A DNA stretch of 64,000 nucleotides from Desmodus rotundus (GCF_022682495.2 NC_071388.1:14867171-14931170), one strand, 5' to 3'; counted from the first letter of the stretch, positions 1-11,594 are shown. The notes: generated from the letters alone by a model not told the origin. Numbers and translations are program-made.

Positions 1-299
1 AAGGATCAAAATGAACCTAGGCCTAAAGCAGAAAACCTAGGAGAAATGGCACACGCTTCATTTTCTTTTACTTTAATAGGAAAAAAATATGTGTGTGAGG
101 AAATGACAGAAATACTGGAAATTCAGTAAAAAAAGCCATGAAGTTCATATGCCCCCTGATTAGAACCCTTGTTTGCTGTCTTTCTGTATTTTTAAAATCT
201 GTCATAATGTCTGCATGTGGAGTAGGGACAGGTGGCTGGGATTAATTGGAAGTGTCACTGGGCTATTCCTCAGACACCCTGTGTCTTCATTTCTATAGA

Positions 300-449
300 C
301 ATCTGAGAAGAAGAATTTGGAGGAGCCTAGACCCTTTCTTCTAAAGAAAGGTGCAATCATTGCAACTAACCCATTAAGTGCTTTCGATAAAGCTCCGGAA
401 CTGCAATCCCACTCCGGCGTGAAGGAAAATGAACGTCAATATCATTAAC
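300..449 (+). CDS. Candidate terminal coding exon of an unidentified host gene (C-terminus, 49 codons plus stop)
   Basis: The segment is preceded by a pyrimidine-rich tract ending in TTTCTATAG at 291-299, a good 3' splice site. Read in phase 0 from base 300 it stays open for 49 codons and stops at TAA 447-449. The predicted tail is polar and charged: it opens TSEKKNLEEPRPFLLKKG, has an ATNPLSAFDK stretch in the middle and ends NERQYH. It resembles a cytoplasmic or disordered C-terminal tail; no domain is visible. It carries several CpG dinucleotides (TTCGAT, CTCCGG, CGGCGTG, AACGTC) in a very AT-rich background, which suggests constraint rather than neutral decay. Upstream exons would lie before this window. 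A possible polyadenylation signal AATAAA lies near 1193, so the 3' UTR could reach about 1.2 kb. I cannot name the gene. The alternative is a chance open segment behind a chance AG. Confidence 0.42.
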
Positions 450-681
450 TCACATTAAATGTTAAAAGATGGCAATTGTTTTGTCAAATTTCCAGGCACC
501 ATTCCGTTGTACACTCTATAATTGCAGTTTTACATAATACTTGTGACAGTTAGTTTGTTCTGATGTACATGATAACTATTCCACAAAGATATATATATAT
601 AAAGATATATATATATCATCAAGATGGAGTGCAGTGTCTTTCTTCTATTAATAATTTTTGTTGTTGAATTTTGTTTCTCAG

Positions 682-790
682 GTCTGGGCATATATCAAAA
701 AATATCAGATTGGCTATTTAAGACGGAAGAAACTCAATCTTTTACACTAATGAATGTATTAAATCCTCATCTGATGCAGGACCTAACAAG
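682..790 (+). other. Exon-like segment with consensus splice sites, coding status unclear
   Basis: A TTTTGTTTCTCAG acceptor ends at 681 and an AAG|GTAAGTTT donor begins at 791, enclosing 109 bases. Only one of the three + frames is open throughout (it begins LGIYQKISDWLF); the other two stop. It lies 230 bases after the stop of the candidate terminal exon at 300-449, so if real it would be an alternative exon or part of a non-coding transcript. Strong-looking splice pairs around a short open frame occur by chance in introns, so this is a weak call. Confidence 0.18.
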
Positions 791-3700
791 GTAAGTTTCA
801 TGGACTTAACTTTATCAAGACTTACTGTTTCTTAAGTTTAACTACAACATGAATGTACTTCTCTGATCTCTGCTTCCTTTCATTTTTTTTTTTGTAGCCA
901 ATTGCCCATCAAATTTGGCTTAAGCATTATATTCCATTATGTAGAGATTAGTATCATTGGCTACATGTTCTTACACCAAATTTCCCTCTGAAAAAAATTG
1001 TTTTGTTGGAAAATGATCAGGGAATGGAATGTTTATGCATGATATATCCCTTTAATTATCAATTAGTCTAGGGCAATATGGCTAAGAAACAAAAGTTTGT
1101 CAGCCCACTATTTTGTCACCAACACTTATAAGACTATAGCAAGTAATTTATTTCTAATGACAAGTAGAGTAATGCAATTTATGTGAAGCTTATTAATAAA
1201 ACAGAACATTCAAAAATTTTCCAAATAATGTTATTCTTAATTACTTTCTGATGTGTTTTATTAAACTGAAGAAAAAGTGGTACTCACTGGGACTTTGATG
1301 ACAACCAACACTTATCTTCGTGATATTGTGCCGTACAGAGTGACTTAAAAATATAGTAAACAGTTTCTTGATGTAGGAAATTCTATGGTGATTTGTTCTG
1401 ATGATGTAATCTCAGTTTGTACATCAGAGTGTCTTTTATGTCTGAAACTCACAATCCTGTTGAAGGACAACAAGTGAAACTCAGGCTTATGGTGTTAGTC
1501 TTATTATTAATTTTATTTTTGTTCATAAGGATGGTTTTCTGAATATTTATTAAAGAAATTTAATAGTTCACAGTTGTACCTGTGAAATATGTGTATCCAA
1601 ATAGCTATAAACTGCCTGAAATTGTGATTATATCTGTCATTTAAATAATTATTTGCTCCACCTTATTTATCAAATCTGCGTATAGGCAATGCATCAACAT
1701 TTTTGAAACATAGTAAATGAAGAGTGAGAAAGAAATTTTTTACATTAACTCATAACAAAAACATTACATTTAGTTCTTAAAATTCTTAAATCTTCATATA
1801 GTTGTAATAAATTTAACTTCAGAGCTTTAATAAGTAAAGAAACATAATCTGAATAAGATATTGCGGACAAAGGCATCCCGTTCAACACAAACATATTGGC
1901 ACCTCTTTTGTGCAGCTAATTATCCAGGTGCCGGTGAGCAAGCAAACTCTCATCTCTCATTGAGCTATGGCACTGAATATGTTATTTCAAGTGTTATTGG
2001 TATGACAACAAAGTCTCTTCACATGTATTTTACAGGATCTCAAGTGGAAAGTAGTTTAAATTAATGTGATGGGTGGAAAGCAGGAGACAAGTGGTCCAGG
2101 CAGATGGAACTGCATGTCTGTAGTGCTGGATGAGAGAAGCCCGGTATACACGATGAGTGCGCAAGACAGAGAAGGTGAATAGTGAGCCTGAATGACGGGA
2201 GCAAAGCTGGAGGTACAAGTCTAGTTATTCTAAGAGTTTGCAGGTTATTCAGAGGAAATTGTAGTTCATAGGAGGATTATTCATGGAAGATGCTGAATAT
2301 ACCTGTGCATCTCACAAAAGCAAAATAAGAATATGAATTTGGAACAAAGAGGTGATTTCGATTTAGATTAGAAAGATGGTAGATTGATTATAGAAATAGC
2401 CATATTACATGGATATTTGGAGATATAACTAAAAGATTGGGGTTTAGATGTTAGGAGTTAGTGAATTAGAAATTGTATGGTATTAATTGCTCTACATTAA
2501 TGTATCAAATAGTGCTAAAAAGTTAATTTAGTAATGGCCAGGAAATTTCATTGATTTTTGGAAACAGGAATATCTTTGTAACCTTAGTGTGTGTGTTTGT
2601 GTGTGTGTGTTCATTAACAGGTTTCACTATTCTGATTTAGCATTTTTATGGTAAAATTAAGATATATGAATTTTTTTCAAAAGAGCCACATATGATGATT
2701 ATGATAACTTTGGGAAGACCAAAGAATGCCATTTGCAGATTATGGCTTATTAGCTTGCCATACTATTAAGTATGTTAATAAAATTATGCCAATCCAGGTT
2801 TAGGTTGTTATATACTTCCAGTTAGATTTACCATACTAGAATACCCTTATCCCTATGGAATCCAGGGAGGGTTTATGTTTTCTCTTTGAATTGTATCTTT
2901 TCCAAACCATACTGCTTGTGATGATATTCACCAAAATCTGATTTCAAGGATACTGACAGGAAAACACACGACTCTTTCACATGTGGGATATCAGGTGAGT
3001 GTGTGTGTTGCTGCTGGTAGTGTCAGTATCATTATCAAAGATTAGAAAGATGCAAGGATGGTGGTACCTCTGGGATCTGATTGTAGTTTTCTTTCAGGTG
3101 TATTTTGTTAATGGTATCAATTCAATTTGCTGGCCATGGTATCAGATATTTAGCAATTGATTTTGGATGCCTCTTTTTTCTTGTTCTGATAAATGAGAAT
3201 GTCAAAAGTTTGCTTTCGTATGACAGGAAGAAAAACATACTGTCTTGGGTATATGGCAAGTCTCTAGAGTTGCGCCATATCTTAGTCCACAAAGACTGCA
3301 ACTTTCTGAATATGAGAGACTACTATTTTCACTACATCCATGTCGTGCTGAGCAGATCTGTAGAACAGCAAAGTGTGGGTCACCATGAAGCAGTTCATCT
3401 GAGATGTGTGTGTTGGGCTGGGCCCTGAGTGCACAGTGCTCACTGCCACGTTCTTCTCTGCCCGTTTTCTCCTTTGACTCATTAGGGTAACCTCAGCCTC
3501 TCTGGCATTTCTAGGTCTTCTACGGAGGCTGAGAATATCTAATAGGAGGTTTTGGAGCAATGCCAAGGTAACCTCAGGCAATCACTTGAGACAAGTTATT
3601 TTTAATGCCTTAGGGCTCTAGCTGAGGCTGAATATCAATCCGTCTTTGAGGCTGGGGTGACTTTGGGATTCATAGTGATCCTAAGGAGGCCCATGCCATC

Positions 3701-4180
3701 TAATCCTCCCAGTCACAAAATGAGGCTTCTCCTTCTGCATTCTCTTATGAATTGTGTGTAGTTTGGATGCAGCAAACACTGAGAATGCACTAAAGTTCTG
3801 TGAGCATGGGTCCTACATGCCTGGTGTCCCTTCTCTACCATGATGAGTTCTCTTAGTTCAAAAGTGATTCTCTCAAGATTTACTATGTTGACCAGAAATG
3901 AAATTGTAAACCAAAACCAACCTGGACCATGGACGGTCCGAGTGACATACTGGCCATAGGTGAAAGTGGATGATTCTGGAATTGTGCTGAAAGGAGAAAT
4001 TTTACTTAGGTCAATTTTTGTCCACTCTTTTTGGAGCTGTTCCACATTTTTCAATCAAGTTAATTTTTTTGGAACTTCTCCTCAACTAATATAGAAATGT
4101 GTCTTCCTAAATCACATATAGTAGTTCAGTCTATAGTAATGACATACTCTAAATAATATCTCCAACTAGGACATAAAAAT
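791..4180. other. Non-coding AT-rich stretch, no firm feature
   Basis: No gene is supported here. The stretch holds AT-rich sequence, a (GT)n microsatellite at 2586-2610 and short open frames with no recognisable domain. The minus-strand open frame at 3713-4054 (113 codons) is the longest, but its translation matches no family I know. The part from 2060 to 2470 has the look of an old interspersed repeat that I cannot classify. Confidence 0.5.
2586..2610. repeat. (GT)n microsatellite, interrupted
   Basis: A run of GT dinucleotides interrupted by one TTTGT step. Simple repeat. Confidence 0.85.
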
Positions 4181-4194
4181 GAACCATAAACACA

Positions 4195-4300
4195 CAATGC
4201 AATATCTAGGTGATGTATCATAGAATTGTACACTTGAAACCTATATAATTTTATTAACCAATGTCAGCCTGATAAATTTAATAAAAAACTTTAAAAACTC
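4195..4300 (+). mobile_element. L1 3' end fragment, old
   Basis: The sequence around GAATTGTACACTTGAAACC and TTTTATTAACCAATGTCA, followed by AATAAATTTAATAAAA-like tail sequence, matches the 3' terminus of a mammalian L1 subfamily as I know it. The end of the fragment at 20050-20480 on the other strand has the same terminus in reverse complement, so both appear to belong to one subfamily. Only about 100 bases are recognisable. The 5' boundary is uncertain. Confidence 0.6.
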
Positions 4301-5317
4301 AAAACTTGTGACCAAAGCACTAACAAAAGCAATAACAATCCTAATAAAAGTACCAACAAAAAAATAAACCAAGAAAAATAGGTTCAGATGTGAAGCAATA
4401 GTCTTGGATGCTTCTTGTCTGTGCTTTTGAAAAATGAATGTTTATGAGTAGAAAGGAAGTATAGATGAAGGGGAAGGACACACCAAATGATTGGTAGTGT
4501 GTTTAAAGTTTTTTCTCCAGTTAGTAAAAATATGTCTATTTTTATTCTTGCCATTGCTTATTGTTAGGAACTCTTGCTATAGTTAACAGCGTAGTTGAAT
4601 TAGGTAACTGAGGTGAACCACCTGTAAGTTACTCAATATAATGTAGAGGCCATTGATATATAAAAAGTTATTTGAGGTGTTGTTTCCATCTCTGCGTGCC
4701 TTTGAGTTGCTGATTGCTAACTTCTGCACACTTTTTTCTCCAAAGAGGCATAAATATGATTTGCAGAAATTGGTTGCAGAACAGTGAACATGTTTTACAC
4801 ACTGACAGTCAGAGACTAGATGGTGTCTTGGCTGCTTGACAGCGAATGATTGCTAGCAAAGTCCTGTAATGCAGCAGGGTTCATGTTCTCATTTCTAGTG
4901 TTATTCTTTGCTGATGTTCCAACTCATTCTGAAATCACTTGAGGTGCCTTATAAGCAGCAGCACAGCATTGATAAAAGTGCAAACTTCCTCACAGTTAAA
5001 ATCACAAATAATTAAATAACAAAGGAATAATGTATATCTTAAAAACAGAAAATAGTTCAAAAGATAAATAGTCTATTGAAAAAGTACACTCGTACTCATA
5101 TATCTCAGAATAAAATCATGATTTTATTTTGAAAACTATAAAATTATAGAGCCTGAGCATAATTTTGTTGCCCTAATAGATGGTCTTGTGTATTTGTAAG
5201 GATACATAAGCTAAAGCATTAACTTGGGTAGGGCCAGAATGTTTCTGAAAAAAGCTCCTCAAAAACTCTTTCCCAAATTGAATTACCTTGTAAATGTGAT
5301 AGTGACAGTTATTATAC

Positions 5318-5610
5318 AAGTTTTTTTTAAATTGTTGTTCAATTACAGTTGTCTGCATTTTCTCCCCACCCCAGCCAAACCCACCTCCCTCCCCTGCCTC
5401 CACCCTCCCCCTTAGGTTTGTCCATGTGTCCTTTATAGTAGCTCCTGAAAACCCCTCTCCCCATGGTCCCCTCCCCACTCCCCTCTGGCTATGGTTAGAT
5501 AGTTCTTAACTTCAGTGTCTCTGTTTATATTCTGTTTGCTTGTTTCTTTTGTTGATTATGTTCCAGTTAAAGGTGAGATCATATGGTATTTGTCCCTCAT
5601 CGCCTGGCTT
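5318..5610 (-). mobile_element. 5'-truncated L1 3' end, bat-type polypurine 3' UTR
   Basis: On the minus strand the element runs from the last codons of ORF2 (the region that reads GACAAATACCATATGATCTC in better copies) through a purine-rich 3' UTR to an A-rich tail, seen on + as TTTTTTTTAAATTG. A 9-bp candidate target site duplication TTATTATAC flanks it at 5309-5317 and 5609-5617, although part of the right copy overlaps L1 consensus. The length, just under 300 bases, is typical of severe 5' truncation. The open frames on both strands here are shadows of this element. Confidence 0.85.
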
Positions 5611-6550
5611 ATTATACGTTTAATTCTGTTTTCAGCTTTAGCATTGTATTGGATTGTGTTCAGCAGTCAAGCATAATGTATAGTTGAGAGGTGAATCCAG
5701 AGAGAACCTGGGAGAAAGAGAGAAGAATGAAGAAGCAAGACAGAGAAAGGCAGAAAAAAACAGTAAAGAAGGTATTGATGACCAGTTTATTGCTATAGCT
5801 AATAGGGCCTTTATCTCACTGAGAGTTTCTGGGAGGCAGCATAGAGCTTGCTTAGCCAGAATCCAGGAAGCAGAGGTATTTATCTTGCAACTAGATCCAT
5901 CCCTGCTGAGTGCTATATACAGCAGTGTTCATTACTGACTGTGCTTACATACCCAACTCTGCTCTTACTAACTGCACAGAAATGTATTTGAGTTCGATTC
6001 TAGCATTTTAAATTCTGGTTTTCTTAGTACCTACAAATGTATAGATCCTATTTGTAAAGGCAGTGGGTTTTTTTGTTTGTTTGTTTGTTTGTTTTCCCAT
6101 TTGGAATCTGATTTCCAAGAAATTTCATTTGATTCTTGATTTCTTGGGTAGAAATATATGGCATTTATCACTCCAAATTTTATATTGCAAAATAGAGCTG
6201 GAATATATTAGCCATAAAATGATTTTCAAAAATCTTTCGACACACCCAGGCCAGTTCCATTGTGGATCAGTGTACATTATGAGTTTTCTGCTTAATGACA
6301 TGCAGAATAAATATTTTGGGGGTTGAGTGGAGAGTAGGTTGTAAGAATGCCACTTACATAATTGATGTGTGTTTATATTTGTGTCGTATTAGGAGACACA
6401 TTAAGTGAGACTATGTCTTTGTTATGATGATCAATTTTATCCCTCGATTAGGGTGGTGACCGTCAGATCTGCCCATTGTTGGGGTAAAGCTGTACATTAT
6501 TTACACTAACAGGCAGTCTGCAGTGTCATGCTTTCAAATTATTACAGACG
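5611..6550. other. Non-coding stretch with purine-rich segment and (GTTT)n repeat
   Basis: After the L1 there is a purine-rich block (5688-5765) and then ordinary sequence. A (GTTT)n tract lies at about 6067-6094. The + open frame at 5684-5938 is made by the purine-rich block and has no recognisable domain. I see no gene. Confidence 0.5.
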
Positions 6551-6553
6551 ATG

Positions 6554-6611
6554 TTTTCATTTTGTATGTAACTTCCCAACTCTCATTGGGAAGTTACATA
6601 CAAAATGAAAA
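6554..6611. repeat. Perfect inverted repeat: 26-bp arms, 6-nt loop
   Basis: Left arm 6554-6579 and right arm 6586-6611 are exact reverse complements; the spacer is CTCTCA (6580-6585). The complementarity stops at once outside the arms (G at 6553 against T at 6612). The arms are unique sequence, not a simple AT repeat, and contain GTATGTAACTTCCCAA. As RNA or single-stranded DNA it would form an unbroken 26-bp stem. It is too short for most known palindromic MITEs, and I do not recognise the arm. Confidence 0.95.
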
Positions 6612-7004
6612 TACAAAATTGAAAGTGACACTGTAACAGACAAAAGGTCCTTTCATTTGTCCAGCACAGCTACTGAAGTGCCATCACTTGTTATTCTTCT
6701 CAGCCATTCTCCCTTCCCTTAGCGTGAGGTACAGAGACATCTTGGCCCCTAACTCGCATTCACTAAAATGTGTTCTCTCCTTCCACCCAGATAGGGCATT
6801 ATTTCTGTATTTCTTTTTTATATAAAATTTATTTTACCATCCTCTATGAAAGCAGGTATTTTAAAGACAATGCTTCAAATGAAATTGAAACTTCATACCA
6901 GGCCCGTATGGCCTTGTGCAGTCTGGACTCTGCATGTTTCTTCTCATAAAGGTCCCACCTCTTGGCATTTGTTCATCGCCTGTGCTGGGCTTCTCTCTTC
7001 ACAG

Positions 7005-7008
<4 letters not shown>

Positions 7009-7037
<29 letters not shown>
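7009..7037 (+). repeat. Poly-G homopolymer, 29 bases
   Basis: An uninterrupted run of 29 G residues between ACAGCACC and CACGGCG. Such runs are rare in mammalian genomes and this one sits in otherwise ordinary L2-like sequence. It may be a true unstable mononucleotide tract or a sequencing or assembly artefact, since two-colour chemistries call missing signal as G. The glycine-rich open frame across it is not a real protein. Confidence 0.95.
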
Positions 7038-7040
<3 letters not shown>

Positions 7041-7129
7041 GGCGAACTGTTCTCTCTGAACTTGTCTGCGTTCTCCGTGGCTAGGATCCGCACTGCCTCG
7101 CTATTTCATGATTATCTCTCTTTTCAATT

Positions 7130-7320
7130 CCAAGTCTTTCCATCTTTATCTTACATTTTTTAAGTGTGAGTAGAGGTTTCAAGAAGAAGTAATTCCATAA
7201 GACAGACAATGTGCCAGTTAAATTCTGTTTTTCATCATGATATCACCAGCTCCTGGCACACTGGATGGCCCTCAGAATATAGTCATTATTTATGTATTTG
7301 GTGAATTAATGAATAAATGA
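7130..7320 (+). mobile_element. L2 3' end (old LINE), partial
   Basis: The tail reads CAGCTCCTGGCACACTGG, then GGCCCTCAGAATATAGTCATT, and ends in GAATTAATGAATAAATGAATG. This follows the L2 3' terminal pattern of CCTGGCACATAGTAGG, CTCAATAAAT and TGAATGAATGA. The preceding 300 bases, including the G run, are loosely L2-like. Decay is heavy, so the 5' limit is not defined. Confidence 0.5.
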
Positions 7321-7669
7321 ATGAGCGTGTTTTTGACTTCTTTTATTCTTATACTGATTTCCTGGTACTGAGTAAAGACTATAGTTTGCTAAGGAACAAA
7401 GACTTCTGATTTCCACAATTTTTTTAACTCGATACTGATTTTTGGTAAGTTTTTATGACAGTTTTTTAATATAAAAAAACAATCATCTCTTGCTTGCAGT
7501 ACTATAGGGCTTAAATGTAATACACTCGGATATTTGAATAGAAACCTAAGGATAAATAGTAAAACTGTAATTCTATGATTTAGTTAAATTAATAATTGAA
7601 TTTGATAATTTGATTATAATTTGAGTTAGAAAGAATAATCACTCTCTATACAGTATAGTATCATATATA

Positions 7670-7875
7670 CAGGGTCTGGCAGAAGTAATGTCAGCTTGAA
7701 TGTGGTTGGCAGGGTAGACGAATGTCTCACACGAAGTGGAAAGGAACTTGAACATTTCACCTATCATGTCACGTGGTGCGCTTGAGTGTGATTTTGTTAT
7801 GTTACAGAATTACATGCTTAGATTTTGTAATAAAAGATTTTGTAATAACAGGGGCGTTATTTGTGCCACACCCTA
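7670..7875. mobile_element. Mariner-type MITE, 206 bp, TA target duplication
   Basis: The ends are imperfect terminal inverted repeats of about 21 bp. The left begins CAGGGTCTGGCAGAAGTAA; the right, read on the minus strand, begins TAGGGTGTGGCACAAATAA. TA dinucleotides flank it at 7668-7669 and 7876-7877, as expected for Tc1/mariner insertion. There is no transposase coding capacity, so this is a non-autonomous deletion derivative. Bats are known for unusually recent DNA transposon activity. I cannot assign the subfamily. Confidence 0.7.
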
Positions 7876-9390
7876 TATGTAGCTTCATAAGTTTGAACTG
7901 AAAATATTCTATAGTAAAACAATTGAGCAAAATTATATTTATTGCCAAATAACACAAACAAAATGAACGCATACACACACACACACGTGCTCACATTTGG
8001 CAAAAGAGAAGACATGGAAAAGATCAAAAATTTAACAGAGAACTCAAAATAAAGATGTAAATTGTTTCTTTGAAAATATTTTCCTATTTGTTTCTTTTTC
8101 ACAGAGTATTTTCTGTTATCTTTAAAACATTTGTAGTAAAAGATTAATTAAATCTACAATGTTTGATTTGATTATCTGTTATTATAATATGTTATTTTTG
8201 ACTTATACCAAATAATATGCATCATTTTTAATTTATTATGTTTACTCAAAGTATAAGTTATCTACAGGTAGCATTTGTAAGGTTAATGGCATTTAACATC
8301 AGTCATCACATTTCTCACTACATTTTCCATTTGTTTTCATCTTCCCTGGCTTCTTAAGAGAGAAAAATATTGAGATATTAGTTTATTATTTTTATAACAA
8401 TGTTATGCTCTTCAATGTCCATGTTCTTTTTTACTAAAAGACTCAACCTAATAGAGTAAGAACAATAAAGTACAAAATGGTCAATAATATCTATTAATAA
8501 TCAAGTACTTTTTGACAATATTTTACTGAAGTTGTGTGACTGTAGGATGTTCAGCCATCAGCTTCCACTGATCTGGTTTCTAATAATACTCGCAGGTGAA
8601 ATGCTACCCCGAGTGACCCCGTCAACCACTAGGTGGTAGTATATCCTTTCTTATTTTATTAAAAAAAATTCAATTTCAATGTATTCTCTTAACTTCTTAG
8701 TTGTAAATAATGAAATTACTTTCATTTTAAAAACAAATTTAGTACTGTTATATGTTTGTATTGTTATTCCATTTTTGACTTTTCATTTTTCTATAAGATT
8801 TAAAAAATTTTCTATTTTATGTTTCTGGGTTGTGGAAGAGTATAAAAGATTGTATTTATGGTACACTAATGTTGTTGTTCAGCTCACATAGATATACAGA
8901 GATATATGTAGGTATATAGATATATAATGTGTTTCTTAATCTATGAACGATGTAAGCACATTTAACACCACATATTTAAATTATCTTTGTTCCCATCTCT
9001 GTTAGATATTTACGTTTTATAGGAAAATATCTCTTCATCCAAAAATTACAAATACAATTGTTTTACTATAGATACTGTTCTTAAAAAGAAGAGTATTTAA
9101 TATTTCTGTACTCAAAGAAGAGTAAAAAAAGTCAGTAAAAATAATTAATTGTTTCAAAGATGATATCACTAAGTAATTACTTCTCCTTGACCCTTCTCTG
9201 CAAGTAAGTTGTTATAATCTTATGAAAGAAGGCCAGATTAATTTCATGGTGTTTGTGATGTTTTTGATATTTATGGAAATATGTTTTACATATACATCTG
9301 CTTAAAAGTATTACATCTTGCAATTGCTAGATTTATTAATCAAATAAAATAATCATCATGAAGCATTGTAAAAAAATAATTTCTTAGAAC
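7876..9390. other. Non-coding AT-rich stretch
   Basis: Sequence is strongly AT-rich with a short (CA)n run at about 7973-7986. The part around 8545-8640 (GGATGTTCAGCCATCAG, then CCACTAGGTGGTAGTA) vaguely recalls the inner part of hAT MER5-like elements, but not well enough to call. No gene is seen. Confidence 0.5.
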
Positions 9391-9399
9391 TTCTCAAAT

Positions 9400-9730
9400 G
9401 ATACTGCTGGGCATTGAAGTTGGGATAACATTTCTGGAGGGCTATTTTAAAATGGCATGTAGTACAAATGAAGTCAAATTTCTAGAAATTTATGCCAATA
9501 TGAAAGCAACAGTTTAACATCAAAGATATTTGTCATGATACTGTTCACCGTAGTGAAGGCTTTCATACTGCATGGAGACCCAATAGTGTAGAATTTTTTA
9601 AATCCTTAACAATAAGCCATATAATAGAAAACCAAATAAACATTAAACATGTTTACATATTAACTCTCATGGAATTATATGGAGTATTTATTTACATGAA
9701 TAAAAATGGTGTTTTTAAGTCAAAACCCAA
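9400..9730 (+). mobile_element. Old L1 ORF2/3' fragment
   Basis: Phrases such as TTTCTAGAAATTTATGCC, then a GATATTTGTCATGATACTGTTC segment and ATGAATAAAAATGGTG, follow in order the end of ORF2 and 3' region of old mammalian L1 (L1M-type). All reading frames are broken. Boundaries are approximate. Confidence 0.45.
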
Positions 9731-11530
9731 AATATTATTAGATTATGAGCTCATTATATAAGAAAATATAGTGTATTTATGTCATTTTATATAGATTTTT
9801 ATACTTACATTTATATATATATTTTATAACCCTTTTTGGCTATATTTTGTCTTAAAAATAAAAACATTGTGCAAAACCCAACCATGCATATTTCTTCATA
9901 GGTGGAATGGGAACTAGATCCATGTTTATTATGTAGTAAACATAAGTCAATATTTCCTGATTTTTTACATTAAGCCTATAAACTTATATATGAGAGATTA
10001 ATAATATACTCAAATGGTACTTTGCTGAACATGTCTGCAAATATGTATCAATTGTTATGAAAGAATAATTGAATGAAAATGTAAGTTTTAAGTGTATCAT
10101 GTTATTTCTTTAATATAGAATAAATTTAACTCTATAAATAAATATTCATGAAATTCTATTTGTACAAAAGTTCACAGAGTCTTCCCCCATAAATTTAGTC
10201 GCACAAACAATGTGAGGCATGACTTAATGTGATCATTGTAAAACTTTGCTTGGCATATGAGGACTTCATTGGCCATGAGGAGGAATTGGCTACCTGATGA
10301 ATTACATAAAGGAGGTTGTCCCTGTGTTATTTCATATGACAAAGTACTGAACAAAAACTTTATTTGAATAAATATGATAATTCTGAAACTTCTATAGTAA
10401 ATCAAATGTATATACATATTAATTTAATTAATATAGGGATACATTTCTTCAGATCTTTATCAATGCCATTGTATTTATATTTTAATTATTCAAAAATATG
10501 AAACTTAAGAAATGTAATATGTAGCAAATCAAAAATTCAAATGCATTCAATTAATCTGAATCCATTAAAACTATTATATTCAGAAGTAGTGATTTAGAGA
10601 TGTGCATCATTATGTTTCACTTGTCTTCTTTATAATCATATCATTAAGAAGTTCTAATTGAGCTCCTTTTTGGCATAAAGCATGGGAAAATTCTAATTTA
10701 TTATTCATTTATTATATTTGTAATACAAGGTTCTTAAATTATACAGCTTTCTGTAGTCCCCTTAGAAGTCACGGGAACAAGGCCATAGGTCAGGGAAGGC
10801 ACACAAAATACTTTGAAAGTTTGTGGATGCAAGAGGAGATGACAGCAGAAGGGAATAGAGAAAATAACGATTTTCAATAGCATTTACATTAGAGAAGTTC
10901 ACTATTTATTTAATCTGGCTTTGTATTTGTGGAAATATATTATATATTCATAACAATTGGTTCCTTAGTAACACAAGTAATATTTCATAAGATAAACACA
11001 CATAAATAAATATATAGAGATATACTTAATCAAGAGATACATTGAAGAAGAATCAATACTAAGACATCTTTCAATCCATGAACATGGCAGATCTCTCCAT
11101 TATTTGTGTGTATTTAAACTGTATTTAACAAAATATTCAAAATACAATATTTTAAGATGAAAAAGTTCTTGATAATTTACATTTTTGTTTTTATAAAGTT
11201 TTAAAAATTGGATATATTAATTATACTTACAGCACAGCTCAATTTGGATGTTAAAATTTCATCAAAAATCATAGATTAGTGCTTAAATTCCATAAAATTT
11301 TCAGTTGAGAAAGGATTCACTCTACCAATTTGATCAAGAACAAAAATGTGTGAAACTGTTTCTTCAAAATATGTATAACATTGACTCACTATAAATTAGT
11401 ATTAAAATCATGCACTGACCAAAGAGTTTCTTCTCTTCTTTCCTTCCATTTTATTCCCCTGCATTCCCTTTCCTTCCCAGAATCTTCAGTGCACAATGCA
11501 GTATTGTTAAGCACAGTGTTGTACAGCAGA
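9731..11530. other. Non-coding AT-rich stretch, nothing recognised
   Basis: Highly AT-rich sequence without recognised repeats or genes. The short minus-strand open frame at 10172-10417 has no recognisable domain. Confidence 0.5.
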
Positions 11531-11532
11531 AA

Positions 11533-11594
11533 TCTAGAACTTATTTCCTACAGAGTGAATGTTTCTAGAACTTATTTCCTACAGAGTGAATGTT
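11533..11594. repeat. Exact tandem duplication, 31-bp unit, two copies
   Basis: The unit starting TCTAGAACTTATTTCC is present at 11533-11563 and again, base for base, at 11564-11594. The second copy runs into the start of the MaLR-like LTR (AGTGAATGTTTCC), so the duplication straddles the LTR's 5' edge. Identity of the copies points to a recent event, such as replication slippage or repair. Confidence 0.95.

Noticed and set aside
3713..4054. Minus-strand open frame of 113 codons
   Set aside because: No recognised domain, no splice or promoter context, and it is within the length expected by chance in 64 kb.
6846..7163. Open frame with a glycine run
   Set aside because: The glycines are encoded by the poly-G homopolymer; no domain on either side and L2-like sequence around it.
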